Notes under the pieces: generated by a model
Told to the model about the DNA's origin: nothing
The model's database searches: none
What the model saw: only the letters and a program-made list of their open reading frames with translations
Shown: positions 17,257-25,830 of the stretch, piece after piece
How the letters are laid out: every line of letters starts with the position of its first letter
Position numbering within the stretch: the first letter of the stretch is position 1
Translations under genes and position numbers: made by a program
Assembly: GCF_016862455.1 (NCBI RefSeq)
Contig: NZ_BOMZ01000034.1
Coordinates: forward strand, 1-64,000
Direction of reading: 5' to 3'
Origin: Actinoplanes utahensis
GTDB lineage: Bacteria > Actinomycetota > Actinomycetes > Mycobacteriales > Micromonosporaceae
Length of the DNA stretch: 64,000 nt

Positions 17257-17796
17257 GTGAACTTCGATGCGTACGCTCGGACGGCGATCGACCTCGTCAA
17301 CGCCGGTCTGGACGACCTCGCCGGGTTGCGGGCCCTGTTCTCCGGCGATCAGGCCTACATGCGTGATCAGGTCGCCGAAAAGGACCTCGCGGTCTTCCGC
17401 CGTGCCCAGCGCCGGCTGCGCGAGGTCTTCGAGCACGGCACCACCGGCCAGGACGCCGACGCCGTGCGGGAGCTGAACAGCCTCTTGGAGGCCTACCCGG
17501 TTCAGCCGCGCATCTCCGGGCACGACGCCAGCGACTGGCACATGCACGTCACCAGCCGGGGCGCGTCGGTGAGCGCGGAATACCTGGCCGGCGCCGTCTG
17601 GGGCCTCTCGGTGTGGCTCTGCGAGTTCGGCAGCGCCCGGTTCGGCATCTGCGCCGACGAGCGCTGCGGCAACGTCTACCTCGACACGTCGTCGAACAAC
17701 TGCCGCCGGTTCTGCTCGGAGCGCTGCGCGACCCGCTCGCACGTGGCCGCGCACCGCGCCCGCAAACGCGCCGCGGGCAGCCTCACTCCCGCGTGA
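17257..17796 (+). CDS. CGNR zinc-finger / ABATE-domain protein
   Basis: 179 residues from the GTG at 17257 (VNFDAYARTAIDLVNAG). The N-terminal ABATE-type domain precedes a C-terminal CGNR zinc finger: CADERCGNVYLDTSSNNCRR followed by FCSERCATRSHVAAHRARKR, with four Cys ligands and a basic tail. Such proteins are presumed transcription regulators. It is divergent from proline dehydrogenase, with about 90 bp between starts, so the two may share a control region. Target unknown. Confidence 0.82.
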   Translation: MNFDAYARTAIDLVNAGLDDLAGLRALFSGDQAYMRDQVAEKDLAVFRRAQRRLREVFEHGTTGQDADAVRELNSLLEAYPVQPRISGHDASDWHMHVTSRGASVSAEYLAGAVWGLSVWLCEFGSARFGICADERCGNVYLDTSSNNCRRFCSERCATRSHVAAHRARKRAAGSLTPA

Positions 17797-17837
17797 CAGC
17801 CGGGCCGGGCGGCCTCACCCCTGCGTGACGGCCGGGC
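17780..17837. repeat. 26-bp imperfect direct repeat across two convergent gene ends
   Basis: GCCTCACTCCCGCGTGACAG... (from 17780) and GCCTCACCCCTGCGTGACGG... (from 17812) differ at 3 of 26 positions, period 32. The first copy holds the stop of the CGNR gene and the second the stop of the isomerase gene. Confidence 0.7.
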
Positions 17838-18624
17838 TCGGCTCGAGATGGCGCCGGGCGAACTCCAGCGCCTCCCGCAGGTCCGCCTCGCGGGCCGGGC
17901 GACTCGCCGCCTTCCGCGTGTTGATCTCCAATGCCACCGATCCGGTGAATCCACGGCCGGCCAGTGAGCGCAGCAGCTCCGCGCACGGCTGGTTGCCGCG
18001 GCCCGGCACCAGGTGCTCGTCGCGGCCCTCGCCGGTCCCGTCGCCCAGGTGCACGTGCCGGAGGCCGGCGCCCATCCGGTCGGCCATCTCCAGCGCGTCG
18101 ATGCGGGACGCGGCGCAGTGCGACAGGTCCAGCGTGTAAGCGTCGAAGCCGATCTCGGTCGGGTCCCAGCCCGGGTTGTAGGGCACCACCCAGCGGCCGG
18201 CCATCTTGACCGGGAACATGTTCTCCACCGCGAAGGACAGGCCGGGATGCCGGTCCTGGATCTTGGCCAGGCCCTCGACGAAATTGCGCGCGTAGTCGCC
18301 CTGCCAGCGGAACGGTGGGTGCACCACCACGGTCGGCGCGCCGAGCGACTCGGCGAGCTGGGCGGCCCGGCTCAGCCGCTCCCACGGGTCTGAGCTCCAC
18401 ACCCGCTGGGTGACCAGCAGGCAGGGGGCGTGGACCGAGAGCACCGGCACGCCGTAATGATCGGCCAGGCCCTGGAGGGCCCCGGCGTCCTGGCTGACGG
18501 CGTCGGTCCAGACCATGACCTCGAGACCGTCGTAGCCGACCGTGGCCGCCATCTCGAACGCCGCCGCCGTCGGCTCCGGGAAGACCGAGGAGCTGGAGAG
18601 AAGCACGGGTACGCGGGAAGTCAC
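17815..18624 (-). CDS. sugar phosphate isomerase/epimerase family (TIM barrel)
   Basis: 269 residues from the GTG at 18624 ([16 protein letters not shown]), which follows a GGAGG box. It is an AP-endonuclease-2/xylose-isomerase-like barrel, with [10 protein letters not shown] early, metal-ligand type residues in [20 protein letters not shown] and [20 protein letters not shown], and a final VALEIN. It probably isomerises or epimerises a sugar using a divalent metal. It is often annotated as IolE-like, but the substrate is not deducible. The frame open to 18960 overlaps the next divergent gene and is rejected. Confidence 0.82.
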   Translation of the reverse strand: MTSRVPVLLSSSSVFPEPTAAAFEMAATVGYDGLEVMVWTDAVSQDAGALQGLADHYGVPVLSVHAPCLLVTQRVWSSDPWERLSRAAQLAESLGAPTVVVHPPFRWQGDYARNFVEGLAKIQDRHPGLSFAVENMFPVKMAGRWVVPYNPGWDPTEIGFDAYTLDLSHCAASRIDALEMADRMGAGLRHVHLGDGTGEGRDEHLVPGRGNQPCAELLRSLAGRGFTGSVALEINTRKAASRPAREADLREALEFARRHLEPSPAVTQG

Positions 18625-18709
18625 GCCCTCCAGCGTAGCCACACGCCACCGGCCCGGATATATCAGCTCTAAACGGTCATGATCGACGGATGGGCGTACG
18701 CTGAGGCGG

Positions 18710-19528
18710 ATGAGCCGCACGCGACCACCCCGGGAAACCGCGCTCGACTTCCCTCGGGAATGGATCGAATTCCTCGATCCCGCCGACGAGCAGCACCTTG
18801 TCCGGGCCGACCTGACCTGGCTGCTCTCCCGCTGGACCTGCGTTTTCGGCTCCGCCTGCCGGGGCATCCTGCCGGGCCGCGCCGAGGACGGCTGCTGCTC
18901 GCACGGCGCCTTCTTCACCGACGCCGACGACGAGAACCGGGTGAAGGCCGCGGCCGCCAAGCTGACCCCGGAGACCTGGCAGCACTACCGGCGCGGTTTC
19001 AAGAATTACACCGAGGTGGACACCGTCGACGGAACCCAACCCGCCCGGCGTACGGCCACCCGCGCGGCCGAGGGTCCCTGCGTCTTCCTGAACGAGGCGG
19101 ATTTCCCGGCCGGCGGCGGCTGCGCCCTGCACGCCCAGGCGCTGCGGGACGGGGTGCACCCGCTCACCTACAAGCCGGACGTGTGCTGGCAGCTCCCGGT
19201 GCGCCGGGAGCAGGACTGGATCAAGCGCCCGGACGGCACGAAGCTGCTGCAGTCCACTGTCACCGAGTTCGACCGGCGGGGCTGGGGGCCGGGCGGTCAC
19301 GACCTGGCCTGGTGGTGCACGTCGTCGCCGGAGGCCCACGTCGGGACCGAGCCGATGTACCTCTCCTACGCCGCGGAGCTGACCGCGCTGATCGGCGAGG
19401 CCGCGTACCGCAAGCTGGCCTCGCTCTGCGCGGCGCGGATCAAGTCCGGCCTGATCGCCGTGCACCCGGCCACCGCGCGCGCGACTGCCCCGACACGCCG
19501 CGGGGGCCGGGAGCCGGCCAGCCCGTGA
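18710..19528 (+). CDS. conserved cysteine-rich protein (DUF3109/YkgJ-like), function unknown
   Basis: 272 residues, ATG at 18710. Cysteines cluster in patterns suggesting a metal or Fe-S site: [47 protein letters not shown]. The layout resembles the zinc/iron-chelating YkgJ/DUF3109 group widespread in actinobacteria. No signal peptide or membrane helix. It is transcribed towards the RegX3 gene with a terminator between. I do not know a demonstrated function. Confidence 0.7.
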   Translation: MSRTRPPRETALDFPREWIEFLDPADEQHLVRADLTWLLSRWTCVFGSACRGILPGRAEDGCCSHGAFFTDADDENRVKAAAAKLTPETWQHYRRGFKNYTEVDTVDGTQPARRTATRAAEGPCVFLNEADFPAGGGCALHAQALRDGVHPLTYKPDVCWQLPVRREQDWIKRPDGTKLLQSTVTEFDRRGWGPGGHDLAWWCTSSPEAHVGTEPMYLSYAAELTALIGEAAYRKLASLCAARIKSGLIAVHPATARATAPTRRGGREPASP

Positions 19529-19572
19529 GGGCACCGGATGGCCCGATCACGGGCGGACCATCCGGCCCTCAC
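19525..19572. terminator. bidirectional terminator between convergent genes
   Basis: GTGAGGGC-(AC)-CGGATGG pairs with CCATCCGGCCCTCAC around a 16-base loop, with one 2-base bulge. It starts in the last codons of the cysteine-rich gene and serves regX3 from the other side. Confidence 0.75.
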
Positions 19573-19609
19573 ATAGTCCCATGCAAGGTGTACAGGGAGC
19601 AAGGGTGGA

Positions 19610-20293
19610 TCAGGGCTCGAACTTGTAGCCCAGACCCCGCACCGTGACGATGTACCGGGGCGCCGACGGCTCCGGCTCGACCTTGGAGCGCAGCCGTTTC
19701 ACGTGGACGTCCAGGGTCTTGGTGTCACCGACGTAATCGGCGCCCCAGACCCGGTCGATCAGCTGGCCGCGGGTGAGCACCCGGCCGGCGTTGCGCAACA
19801 GCAGCTCGAGCAGCTCGAACTCCTTGAGCGGAAGCTGCACGCCGGCGCCGTCGACGGTCACCACGTGCCGCTCGACGTCCATCCGGACCGGGCCGGCCGC
19901 CAGCGTCGGGGTGCTGACCTCGGCGGCCTCGGTGCCCTGGCGGCGGAGCACCGCACGGATCCGGGCGACCAGCTCACGCGGCGAGTACGGCTTGGTGACG
20001 TAGTCGTCCGCTCCGATCTCCAGACCGACGACCTTGTCGATCTCGCTGTCCCGGGCGGTGACCATGATGATCGGGACGGCCGAACGCTGCCGCAACTGGC
20101 GGCAGACCTCGGTGCCGGACATCTCCGGCAGCATGAGGTCGAGCAGCACGATGTCGGCGCCGGTCCGGTCGAACTGCGTCAGGGCGGAGGTCCCGGTCGC
20201 GGCGACCGACACCTCGAAACCCTCTTTGCGCAGCATGTACGACAGGGCGTCGGAGAACGACTCCTCGTCTTCGACCACGAGTACGCGGGCCAA
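19610..20293 (-). CDS. regX3: OmpR-family response regulator RegX3/PhoP
   Basis: 227 residues from a TTG at 20293 (LARVLVVEDEESFSDAL), preceded by GGAAGGA; the frame to 20392 adds a Pro/Ala-rich extension that is not family-like. The receiver has acidic pocket EDEE, phospho-acceptor Asp in IVLLDLMLPEMSG, and Lys in DDYVTKPYSPREL. The C-terminal winged helix is LPLKEFELLELLLRNAGRVL, ending VTVRGLGYKFEP. Paired with the upstream SenX3-type kinase and divergent phoU, it should activate the phosphate-starvation regulon. Confidence 0.93.
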   Translation of the reverse strand: MARVLVVEDEESFSDALSYMLRKEGFEVSVAATGTSALTQFDRTGADIVLLDLMLPEMSGTEVCRQLRQRSAVPIIMVTARDSEIDKVVGLEIGADDYVTKPYSPRELVARIRAVLRRQGTEAAEVSTPTLAAGPVRMDVERHVVTVDGAGVQLPLKEFELLELLLRNAGRVLTRGQLIDRVWGADYVGDTKTLDVHVKRLRSKVEPEPSAPRYIVTVRGLGYKFEP

Positions 20294-20355
20294 TGAAGTT
20301 CCTTCCGTCGTCGGCGGTGGGGCTGGTGAGCCGTCGGCCGCAGGGGTGGCGCCGG

Positions 20356-20394
20356 GTGTGGATCTCAACCGCGGTACGCGCCGGGGATCCACAC
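20356..20394. repeat. family-2 intergenic palindrome, copy 3 (39 bp)
   Basis: GTGTGGATC (20356-20364) pairs with GATCCACAC (20386-20394) around 21 bases including ACCGCGGTACGCGCC. It has the same 39-bp geometry and GTGTGGA/TCCACAC tips as the pair at 13449-13542. It lies in the 131-bp gap between senX3 and regX3, where it could modulate regX3 expression. Confidence 0.75.
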
Positions 20395-20424
20395 GCCGGT
20401 CCGGGTCCTGGGCCCGAACGCTCT

Positions 20425-21705
20425 CTACCGCCCGGCCACACCGGACTCGATCTCAATCGCCGTCGGTGACGACGAGGGGGACTCGGGGGGTCGCGCCGGT
20501 AGGCGCAGGGTGAACGTCGAACCGTCGCCGAGTGAACTGGTCACCGAGACGCGGCCGCCGTGGTTGGTGGCGATGTGCTTGACGATGGCCAGGCCGAGGC
20601 CGGTACCACCGGTGGACCGGGACCGGGCCTGATCAGCGCGGTAGAACCGTTCGAAGACCCGTTCGACGTCGTGCGGGGCGATGCCGATGCCCTGGTCGGT
20701 GACGTCGATCTCGATCCACTCCTCGTCCTGACGGAGAGTGATCGAGACCTTCGTGTCGTCGCCGGAGTACGCGATCGCGTTCTCCACCAGGTTGGTGACG
20801 GCGGTGGCGAACTGGCTGTCACTGCCGTACGCCATGATGCCCTTGGGCCCGTCGTAGGTGATCTCGATGCCCTTGGCCGAGGACGTGGTGCGGGTCCGGT
20901 CGATCACCTCGGCGATCACCCAGTCCAGCGAGACCGGCTCGGGGTTGGGCAACGGCTCGGCACCCTGCAATCGGGTCAGCTCGAGCAGCTCGTTCACCAG
21001 CCGGCCCATCCGGGCCGACTCGTGATGGATCCGCTCGGCGAAACGGCGCGCCGCCAGCAGGTCCTCGGACTGGCTCTCCAGCTCCGCCTCGGGCAGCTGG
21101 GTGGCGTCCAGCAGCGCTTCGGCCAGCAGCTGCAGGGCGCCGATCGGGGTCTTGAGCTCGTGGCTGACGTTCGCCACGAAGTCCCGGCGCACCCGGGCCA
21201 GCCGGTGCGCCTCGGTCACGTCGGCGGCCTCGACCGCGACATGCGTCGAGTTCAGCGCGACCGCGCGCAGGTGCAGCCCGAGCGGTGCCTGAGCGCCGCC
21301 GGCACGACCCCGCGGAAGATCGAGTTCGACTTCGCGGCGTACGCCGGTCCGCCGCACCTGACCGGCCAGCGTGCGCAGGATCGGATGGGCCGCGATGGTG
21401 CCCGGCGCTCCGCCCGAGCGGAGCAGGCCCATGGCCCGGGCCGCCGGATTGACGAGCACCGGGTGATCGTCAGCGTCGAGGACGACGACACCGACCCGCA
21501 GCGAGTCGAGACTCTTCCGGCCGATTCCTTTCAAGCCGTGCTTACCCGCCGGGCGATCATCGTCCGGTTCGATGGCGGCGCTCCCCTCCGGGGCACCGGT
21601 CCCACCCGGCTCGCCCGATCGGCGTATCCGGGAGAGCACCAGTCCCGCTCCGACACCGACGGCGAGCGCGGCAGAAACCATGCCGGCGGCGTATTCCCAC
21701 TCCAC
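20425..21705 (-). CDS. senX3: phosphate-sensing histidine kinase SenX3/PhoR
   Basis: 426 residues. One N-terminal membrane helix (MVSAALAVGVGAGLVLSRI), a PAS-like region (SLRVGVVVLDADDHPVLVNPAAR), the H-box FVANVSHELKTPIGALQLLAE, and the ATPase with N-box NLVENAIAYSGD, DQGIGIAPHDVERVFERFYR and GGTGLGLAIVKHIA. This is the short single-helix architecture of SenX3/PhoR. It phosphorylates the regulator encoded 131 bp downstream. The divergent phoU gene completes the phosphate module. Confidence 0.92.
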   Translation of the reverse strand: MEWEYAAGMVSAALAVGVGAGLVLSRIRRSGEPGGTGAPEGSAAIEPDDDRPAGKHGLKGIGRKSLDSLRVGVVVLDADDHPVLVNPAARAMGLLRSGGAPGTIAAHPILRTLAGQVRRTGVRREVELDLPRGRAGGAQAPLGLHLRAVALNSTHVAVEAADVTEAHRLARVRRDFVANVSHELKTPIGALQLLAEALLDATQLPEAELESQSEDLLAARRFAERIHHESARMGRLVNELLELTRLQGAEPLPNPEPVSLDWVIAEVIDRTRTTSSAKGIEITYDGPKGIMAYGSDSQFATAVTNLVENAIAYSGDDTKVSITLRQDEEWIEIDVTDQGIGIAPHDVERVFERFYRADQARSRSTGGTGLGLAIVKHIATNHGGRVSVTSSLGDGSTFTLRLPARPPESPSSSPTAIEIESGVAGR

Positions 21706-21777
21706 GCTGCGATCGTAGGGTCATTGTTTACCTGAACCACAGGGCCATTACGGCAAATCGGACGCGTGTCGAATAAA

Positions 21778-21817
21778 GTTCACTGCCGCGCCCGGCGTCG
21801 TTCACCGGTGTTCACGT
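21778..21817. promoter_or_regulatory. putative PHO box between senX3 and phoU
   Basis: GTTCAC occurs at 21778, 21800 and 21810. The first two are exactly 22 bp (2 x 11) apart and the last two 10 bp apart, matching the GTTCACC direct-repeat units bound by PhoP/RegX3. The region is upstream of phoU (start 21888) and of senX3 on the other strand, consistent with autoregulation. Confidence 0.6.
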
Positions 21818-21887
21818 AGCCGCCGTCCCACCCGAATAGCGTGGGCGCCACACCCGGCCGTGGCCGCACGAAAGAGGGACTTGAGAA

Positions 21888-22541
21888 ATGCGCGAGGAGT
21901 ACCAGGCTGATCTGGTCGAGGTGAGCCGCCTGCTGGTGACGATGGCGGAGTCCGTCCGCGCCGCGCTGCGCAAGGCCACCTCGGCGCTGTTGACCGCGGA
22001 CATCGAGGCCGCCCGCTCGGTCATCGACCGGGACGCCGAGGTCGACGCGATCTACGAGCAGGTCGAGCTGAAGGTGGCGGACACCATCGCCCGCCAGGCG
22101 CCGGTCGCCTCCGACCTGCGCCGCGTGATCACCGCGCTGCACATCGCCGCCGACCTGGAGCGGATGGGCGACCTGGCCGAGCACGTGGCGAAGACCGCGG
22201 CGCGCCGGCACCCGTCACCGGCCGTCCCGGCCGAGCTGCGGCCCACCTTCAAGGGGATGGCCCAGGTCGCCGACGAGATGGCCGAGAAGATCACCGACCT
22301 GCTCGGCAAGCCGGACGCGGAGGTCGCGGCCCAGCTCGAGAAGGACGACGACGCGATCGACGACCACGAGCGCAAGCTGTTCAAGATCATGCTGGCGGAC
22401 GACTGGCCGTACGGCGCGGAGACCGCGATCGACGGCGCCCTGCTCGGCCGCTTCTACGAGCGTTACGCCGACCACGCGGTGAACATCGGCGAGCACCTCA
22501 TCTACCTGATCACCGGCGCGAAAGCCGAAGAGCTGAGCTGA
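21888..22541 (+). CDS. phoU: phosphate signalling protein PhoU
   Basis: 217 residues, two tandem PhoU helical domains, each with the acidic metal-binding motif (DAEVDAIYEQVE in the first; DDAIDDHERKLF in the second). GAGGG precedes the ATG. PhoU links the Pst transporter to the SenX3/PhoR kinase and represses the phosphate regulon when phosphate is plentiful. It is divergent from senX3 with a PHO-box-like region between, and ends at a strong terminator shared with gpm. Confidence 0.95.
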   Translation: MREEYQADLVEVSRLLVTMAESVRAALRKATSALLTADIEAARSVIDRDAEVDAIYEQVELKVADTIARQAPVASDLRRVITALHIAADLERMGDLAEHVAKTAARRHPSPAVPAELRPTFKGMAQVADEMAEKITDLLGKPDAEVAAQLEKDDDAIDDHERKLFKIMLADDWPYGAETAIDGALLGRFYERYADHAVNIGEHLIYLITGAKAEELS

Positions 22542-22546
22542 GACGA

Positions 22547-22587
22547 GCCGAAGGCCGGGACACCACGGGGGCGTCCCGGCCTTCGGC
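22547..22587. terminator. bidirectional terminator between phoU and gpm
   Basis: Perfect 15-bp stem GCCGAAGGCCGGGAC / GTCCCGGCCTTCGGC with an 11-base loop, centred between two convergent genes. Confidence 0.9.
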
Positions 22588-22600
22588 GTTACCGGCAGGA

Positions 22601-23350
22601 CTACTTCTTGCCCTGGTTGGCGACCGCGGCGGCGGCCTCCTTGGCGGCGACCGGGTCGAGGTAGGTGCCGCCCTTGGTGATCGGGCGGAGGTTCTCGTCC
22701 AGGTCGTAACGCAGCGGGATGCCGGTCGGGATGTTCAGCCCGGCGATCGCCTCGTCGGAGATGTCGTCGAGGTGCTTGACGATGGCGCGCAGCGAGTTGC
22801 CGTGCGCCGCGACCAGGACCGTCTTGCCGGCACGCAGGTCGGGGACGATCGCGTCGTACCAGTACGGCAGGGCCCGCACCAGCACGTCCTTCAGGCACTC
22901 CGCCTTCGGCAGGACCTCCGGGGCCAGGTCGGCGTACCGGGAGTCGCCGTCCTGGGAGTACTCCGAGCCGGGCTCGATCGGGGGCGGGGGCACGTCGTAC
23001 GACCGGCGCCAGAGCATGAACTGCTCCTCGCCGTACGTCTCCAGGGTCTGCTTCTTGTCCTTGCCCTGCAGGGCGCCGTAGTGGCGCTCGTTGAGCCGCC
23101 AGTGACGCTTCACCGGGATCCAGTGCCGGTCGGTGATGTGCAGCGCGATCTCACTGGTCCGGATCGCACGCCGAAGAAGGCTGGTGTGCACCACGTCGGG
23201 CAGCACCCCCTGCTCCTTGAGAAGCTCGCCGCCACGCCGGGCCTCCTGCTCACCCTTGGCGTCCAGGTCCACGTCGACCCAGCCGGTGAAGAGGTTCTTG
23301 GCGTTCCACTCGCTGTTGCCATGCCGCAGCAGCACCAGGGTTCCAGTCAT
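22601..23350 (-). CDS. gpmA: 2,3-bisphosphoglycerate-dependent phosphoglycerate mutase
   Basis: 249 residues from the ATG at 23350 ([16 protein letters not shown]); the frame to 23392 adds a non-conserved extension. The phosphohistidine is in [17 protein letters not shown], the substrate Arg/His pair in [13 protein letters not shown] and [17 protein letters not shown]. It interconverts 3- and 2-phosphoglycerate in glycolysis. Neighbourhood with senX3-regX3 is the same as in mycobacteria. Confidence 0.96.
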   Translation of the reverse strand: MTGTLVLLRHGNSEWNAKNLFTGWVDVDLDAKGEQEARRGGELLKEQGVLPDVVHTSLLRRAIRTSEIALHITDRHWIPVKRHWRLNERHYGALQGKDKKQTLETYGEEQFMLWRRSYDVPPPPIEPGSEYSQDGDSRYADLAPEVLPKAECLKDVLVRALPYWYDAIVPDLRAGKTVLVAAHGNSLRAIVKHLDDISDEAIAGLNIPTGIPLRYDLDENLRPITKGGTYLDPVAAKEAAAAVANQGKK

Positions 23351-23486
23351 GAACACATCTTCCCCCGTCGCCGTGGGCGGCGTGCCGGGCACCCGTCACG
23401 TGTCCGCCGCCACAGTGAAACTCGCTTGCGCCGACTCCGCATCTGTAAGGGAATAGGTCCCGTTGACTGCTTACGGGAGGCGTCCG

Positions 23487-24716
23487 GTGCGAGGCTGGTT
23501 ACGACAGGCGGCGGGCGGGCTGCCCCGGCAGTTCTGGTTCCTGTGGACCGGGACCCTGATCAACCGGCTGGGCTCCTTCGTGGTGCTCTTCCTGAGCATC
23601 TACCTGACCGCCGAGCGTGGCTTCTCGCAGAGCCAGGCCGGCCTGATCCTGGGCTTCTACGGCCTGGGTGGCGCGATCGGCACCCTGACCGGCGGCGTGC
23701 TCACCGACCGGTGGGGCCGCCGGCCGACCATGCTGATCGCACAGTTCGGCGCCGCCGCGCTGATGCTCGCCCTGGGCCTGGCCGAGTCCTACCTCCAGAT
23801 CGCCGGCGCCGCGTTCCTGCTCGGCATGTTCGCCGAGGCGGCCCGCCCGGCGTTCTCGGCGATGATGGTCGACATCGTGCCGGAACACGACCGGGTCCGG
23901 GCGTTCTCGCTGAACTACTGGGCGATCAACCTCGGTTTCGCGCTCGCCGCGATCATCGCCGGGTTCGCCGCGCAGGTCGACTATCTGCTGCTCTTCGTCG
24001 GTGACGCGGTCAGCACCCTGGTCACCGCGATCATCACGGCGATCTTCCTGGCCGAGACCCGCCCGGCCGGTCCGCGCCGCCGGGAGGCCGGACCCGGCCT
24101 CGGCACCGCGCTGCGCGATCCGGTCTTCGGCGTCTACCTGCTGCTCAGCCTGGCCACCGTGATGGTCTTCCTGCAGCACCTGTCGACCCTGCCGATCAGC
24201 ATGCTGGCCGACGGGCACTCGGCCGCCACCTACGGGGCGGTGATCGCCGTCAACGGTGTGCTGATCGTCATCGGCCAGCTGTTCGTCCCGCGGCTGATCC
24301 AGGGCCGGGACAGCGCGCGGGTGCTGGCAGTCGCGGCGGTGCTCGTCGGTTGCGGTTTCGGGCTGGTCGCCGTGGCGCGGACCCCGTGGATGTACGCGGT
24401 GACGGTGGTCATCTGGACTCTCGGCGAGATGCTCCAGTCGCCCAGCAACGCGGCCACCGTGGCGGCGCTCTCCCCGCCCGGCCTGCGCGGTCGTTACCAG
24501 GGCCTGAACTCGCTCAGCTGGTCGGCCGGAACGGCGCTGGCCCCGATCCTCGGCGGCCTGATCCTGCAGGAGGGCGGCGACGCCGTGCTCTGGGGCGGCT
24601 GTTTCGTGCTGTGCGTCCTGGTCGCGGTGGCGCAACTGCTGGCCGGTCCGGCCCGTGCGCGGCGGGCCGCCCGATTGCGGGCGGCGCAGGAGGAGATCGT
24701 GACCGTGCCGGCCTGA
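23487..24716 (+). CDS. MFS transporter (probable drug or metabolite exporter)
   Basis: 409 residues from the GTG at 23487, which sits 6 bases after GGGAGG (23475-23480); an in-frame TTG at 23463 lacks such a site. Twelve hydrophobic helices are apparent. The major-facilitator loop motif between helices 2 and 3 reads GGVLTDRWGRRPTML. A second MFS-like segment (SPPGLRGRYQGLNSLSWSAG) follows helix 10. It is probably a proton-driven exporter; substrate unknown. No neighbouring regulator gene. Confidence 0.85.
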   Translation: MRGWLRQAAGGLPRQFWFLWTGTLINRLGSFVVLFLSIYLTAERGFSQSQAGLILGFYGLGGAIGTLTGGVLTDRWGRRPTMLIAQFGAAALMLALGLAESYLQIAGAAFLLGMFAEAARPAFSAMMVDIVPEHDRVRAFSLNYWAINLGFALAAIIAGFAAQVDYLLLFVGDAVSTLVTAIITAIFLAETRPAGPRRREAGPGLGTALRDPVFGVYLLLSLATVMVFLQHLSTLPISMLADGHSAATYGAVIAVNGVLIVIGQLFVPRLIQGRDSARVLAVAAVLVGCGFGLVAVARTPWMYAVTVVIWTLGEMLQSPSNAATVAALSPPGLRGRYQGLNSLSWSAGTALAPILGGLILQEGGDAVLWGGCFVLCVLVAVAQLLAGPARARRAARLRAAQEEIVTVPA

Positions 24717-25341
24717 CACATGGCGAATCCCGCGAGGTCCCAACACATCGGACGATGCGCTGATCGGGTCATGGATTACGCATATGCAGGAACGAAATGG
24801 GCCGGAAACAAAAGCGCCGGCGGCGGCGGACGACACCCATCCCCATAGGCGCCGTCCGCACTAACCGCCGGTCTCGGGTCGCGCCGTCCCCCAACGGCTC
24901 ATGCCACCCGTCCCCAAACGCCGGACCGCGGCGATCATTGCTGATCGACCCGTTCCCCGAACTGACGGTTCGGCGTCCATCGACCACGCTAGTTGGGCGA
25001 GTCAAGCCTCACAACCCGATTTCGTGTCGACATCTGTCTCGACCGTCACATCCCCCAACAACCAACCGATCGGACGATCCGCCAATCACTCGTCCGGGTT
25101 TCCGGAGATGGGTTGAGAATGCCGTTCGGTAAGCCGCCGCGGAAAATGCGACGCAGGGTAGACGACCATCGAAGCACGTGCCGTCAACCCGGAGAAACCC
25201 CGGAAGTTCGTCAGAAGATTGCCAGTACCCAGGAACGCAACATCGCATACATCGATGAGTAACAAAGTCTGATTCCCGACGCGGAGCACAGTGGACCACC
25301 ACATCGGGATAGACCGGGCTTGATGATCAAAGGGAGCTGGA
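24717..25341. other. 625-bp gene-free stretch of lowered GC
   Basis: It lies between the MFS gene and YbjN. The composition is visibly less GC-rich (for example 25200-25330), stop codons are frequent in all frames, and the open frames present lack family resemblance and high GC at third positions. A few C-rich loops (CCCCCAA) occur, but no complete conserved RNA could be recognised. Nothing else is seen. Confidence 0.7.
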
Positions 25342-25830
25342 CTATTCGGGACGTTCCGCCAGATGCTTGAAGGCCTGGAGGTTCGCCGTCGATTCACCAC
25401 GCTTGACGCGCCAGTCCCATTCACGGCGGATGGACGTCTCGAAACCGATCTCCAGCATGGTGTCGAACGACTCGTCCGCATAGGTCAGCACCGAGCCGAG
25501 CAGCCGGTCCAGCTCCTCCTCGTCCAGCCCTTTCAGCGAGACCCGGCCGGTGAGGTACACGTCGCCGGCCGCGTCGATCGAGAAGGACACCCCGTACATC
25601 CGGGCGTTGCGCCGCAACAGCCAGGCCCAGAGCTCCTCGTGCCGCTCGTCGGGCCGGCGCATCACGAACGCCTCGATCCGCAGCGAATGCCCACCGACGA
25701 TCAGGTTGCAGGCGGTCTTCAGTTTGTGCGTGCCGGGCAGGCTGACCACATAGGACGAGTCCCCGGTGGACTCCCACTCCAGCTCCCGGTCGGTCAGCAC
25801 CCGTTCGATCAGTTCCGTCACCATGCGCAC
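25342..25830 (-). CDS. YbjN-domain protein
   Basis: 162 residues with the YbjN/type-III-secretion-chaperone-like fold, for example [31 protein letters not shown] and an acidic C-terminal helix region. Members are small cytosolic proteins thought to act as chaperones or regulators. In actinobacteria the gene commonly follows mshA (recollection), as here: its start overlaps the mshA stop by 13 bases (or by 7 if the ATG at 25824 is used). No catalytic residues expected. Confidence 0.82.
   Translation of the reverse strand: MRMVTELIERVLTDRELEWESTGDSSYVVSLPGTHKLKTACNLIVGGHSLRIEAFVMRRPDERHEELWAWLLRRNARMYGVSFSIDAAGDVYLTGRVSLKGLDEEELDRLLGSVLTYADESFDTMLEIGFETSIRREWDWRVKRGESTANLQAFKHLAERPE

Noticed and set aside
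24870..25070. Possible 6C-type RNA
   Set aside because: Only scattered CCCCC runs; the two neighbouring stem-loops with six-cytosine loops cannot be built.
24797..25132. 111-codon open frame in the gap after the MFS gene
   Set aside because: Basic, Pro/Arg-rich translation with no domain, no clear ribosome site and third positions not GC-enriched.
25086..25481. Minus-strand frame ending in the same gap
   Set aside because: It overlaps YbjN in another frame; a short hydrophobic run looks protein-like but no family, start site or coding bias supports it.
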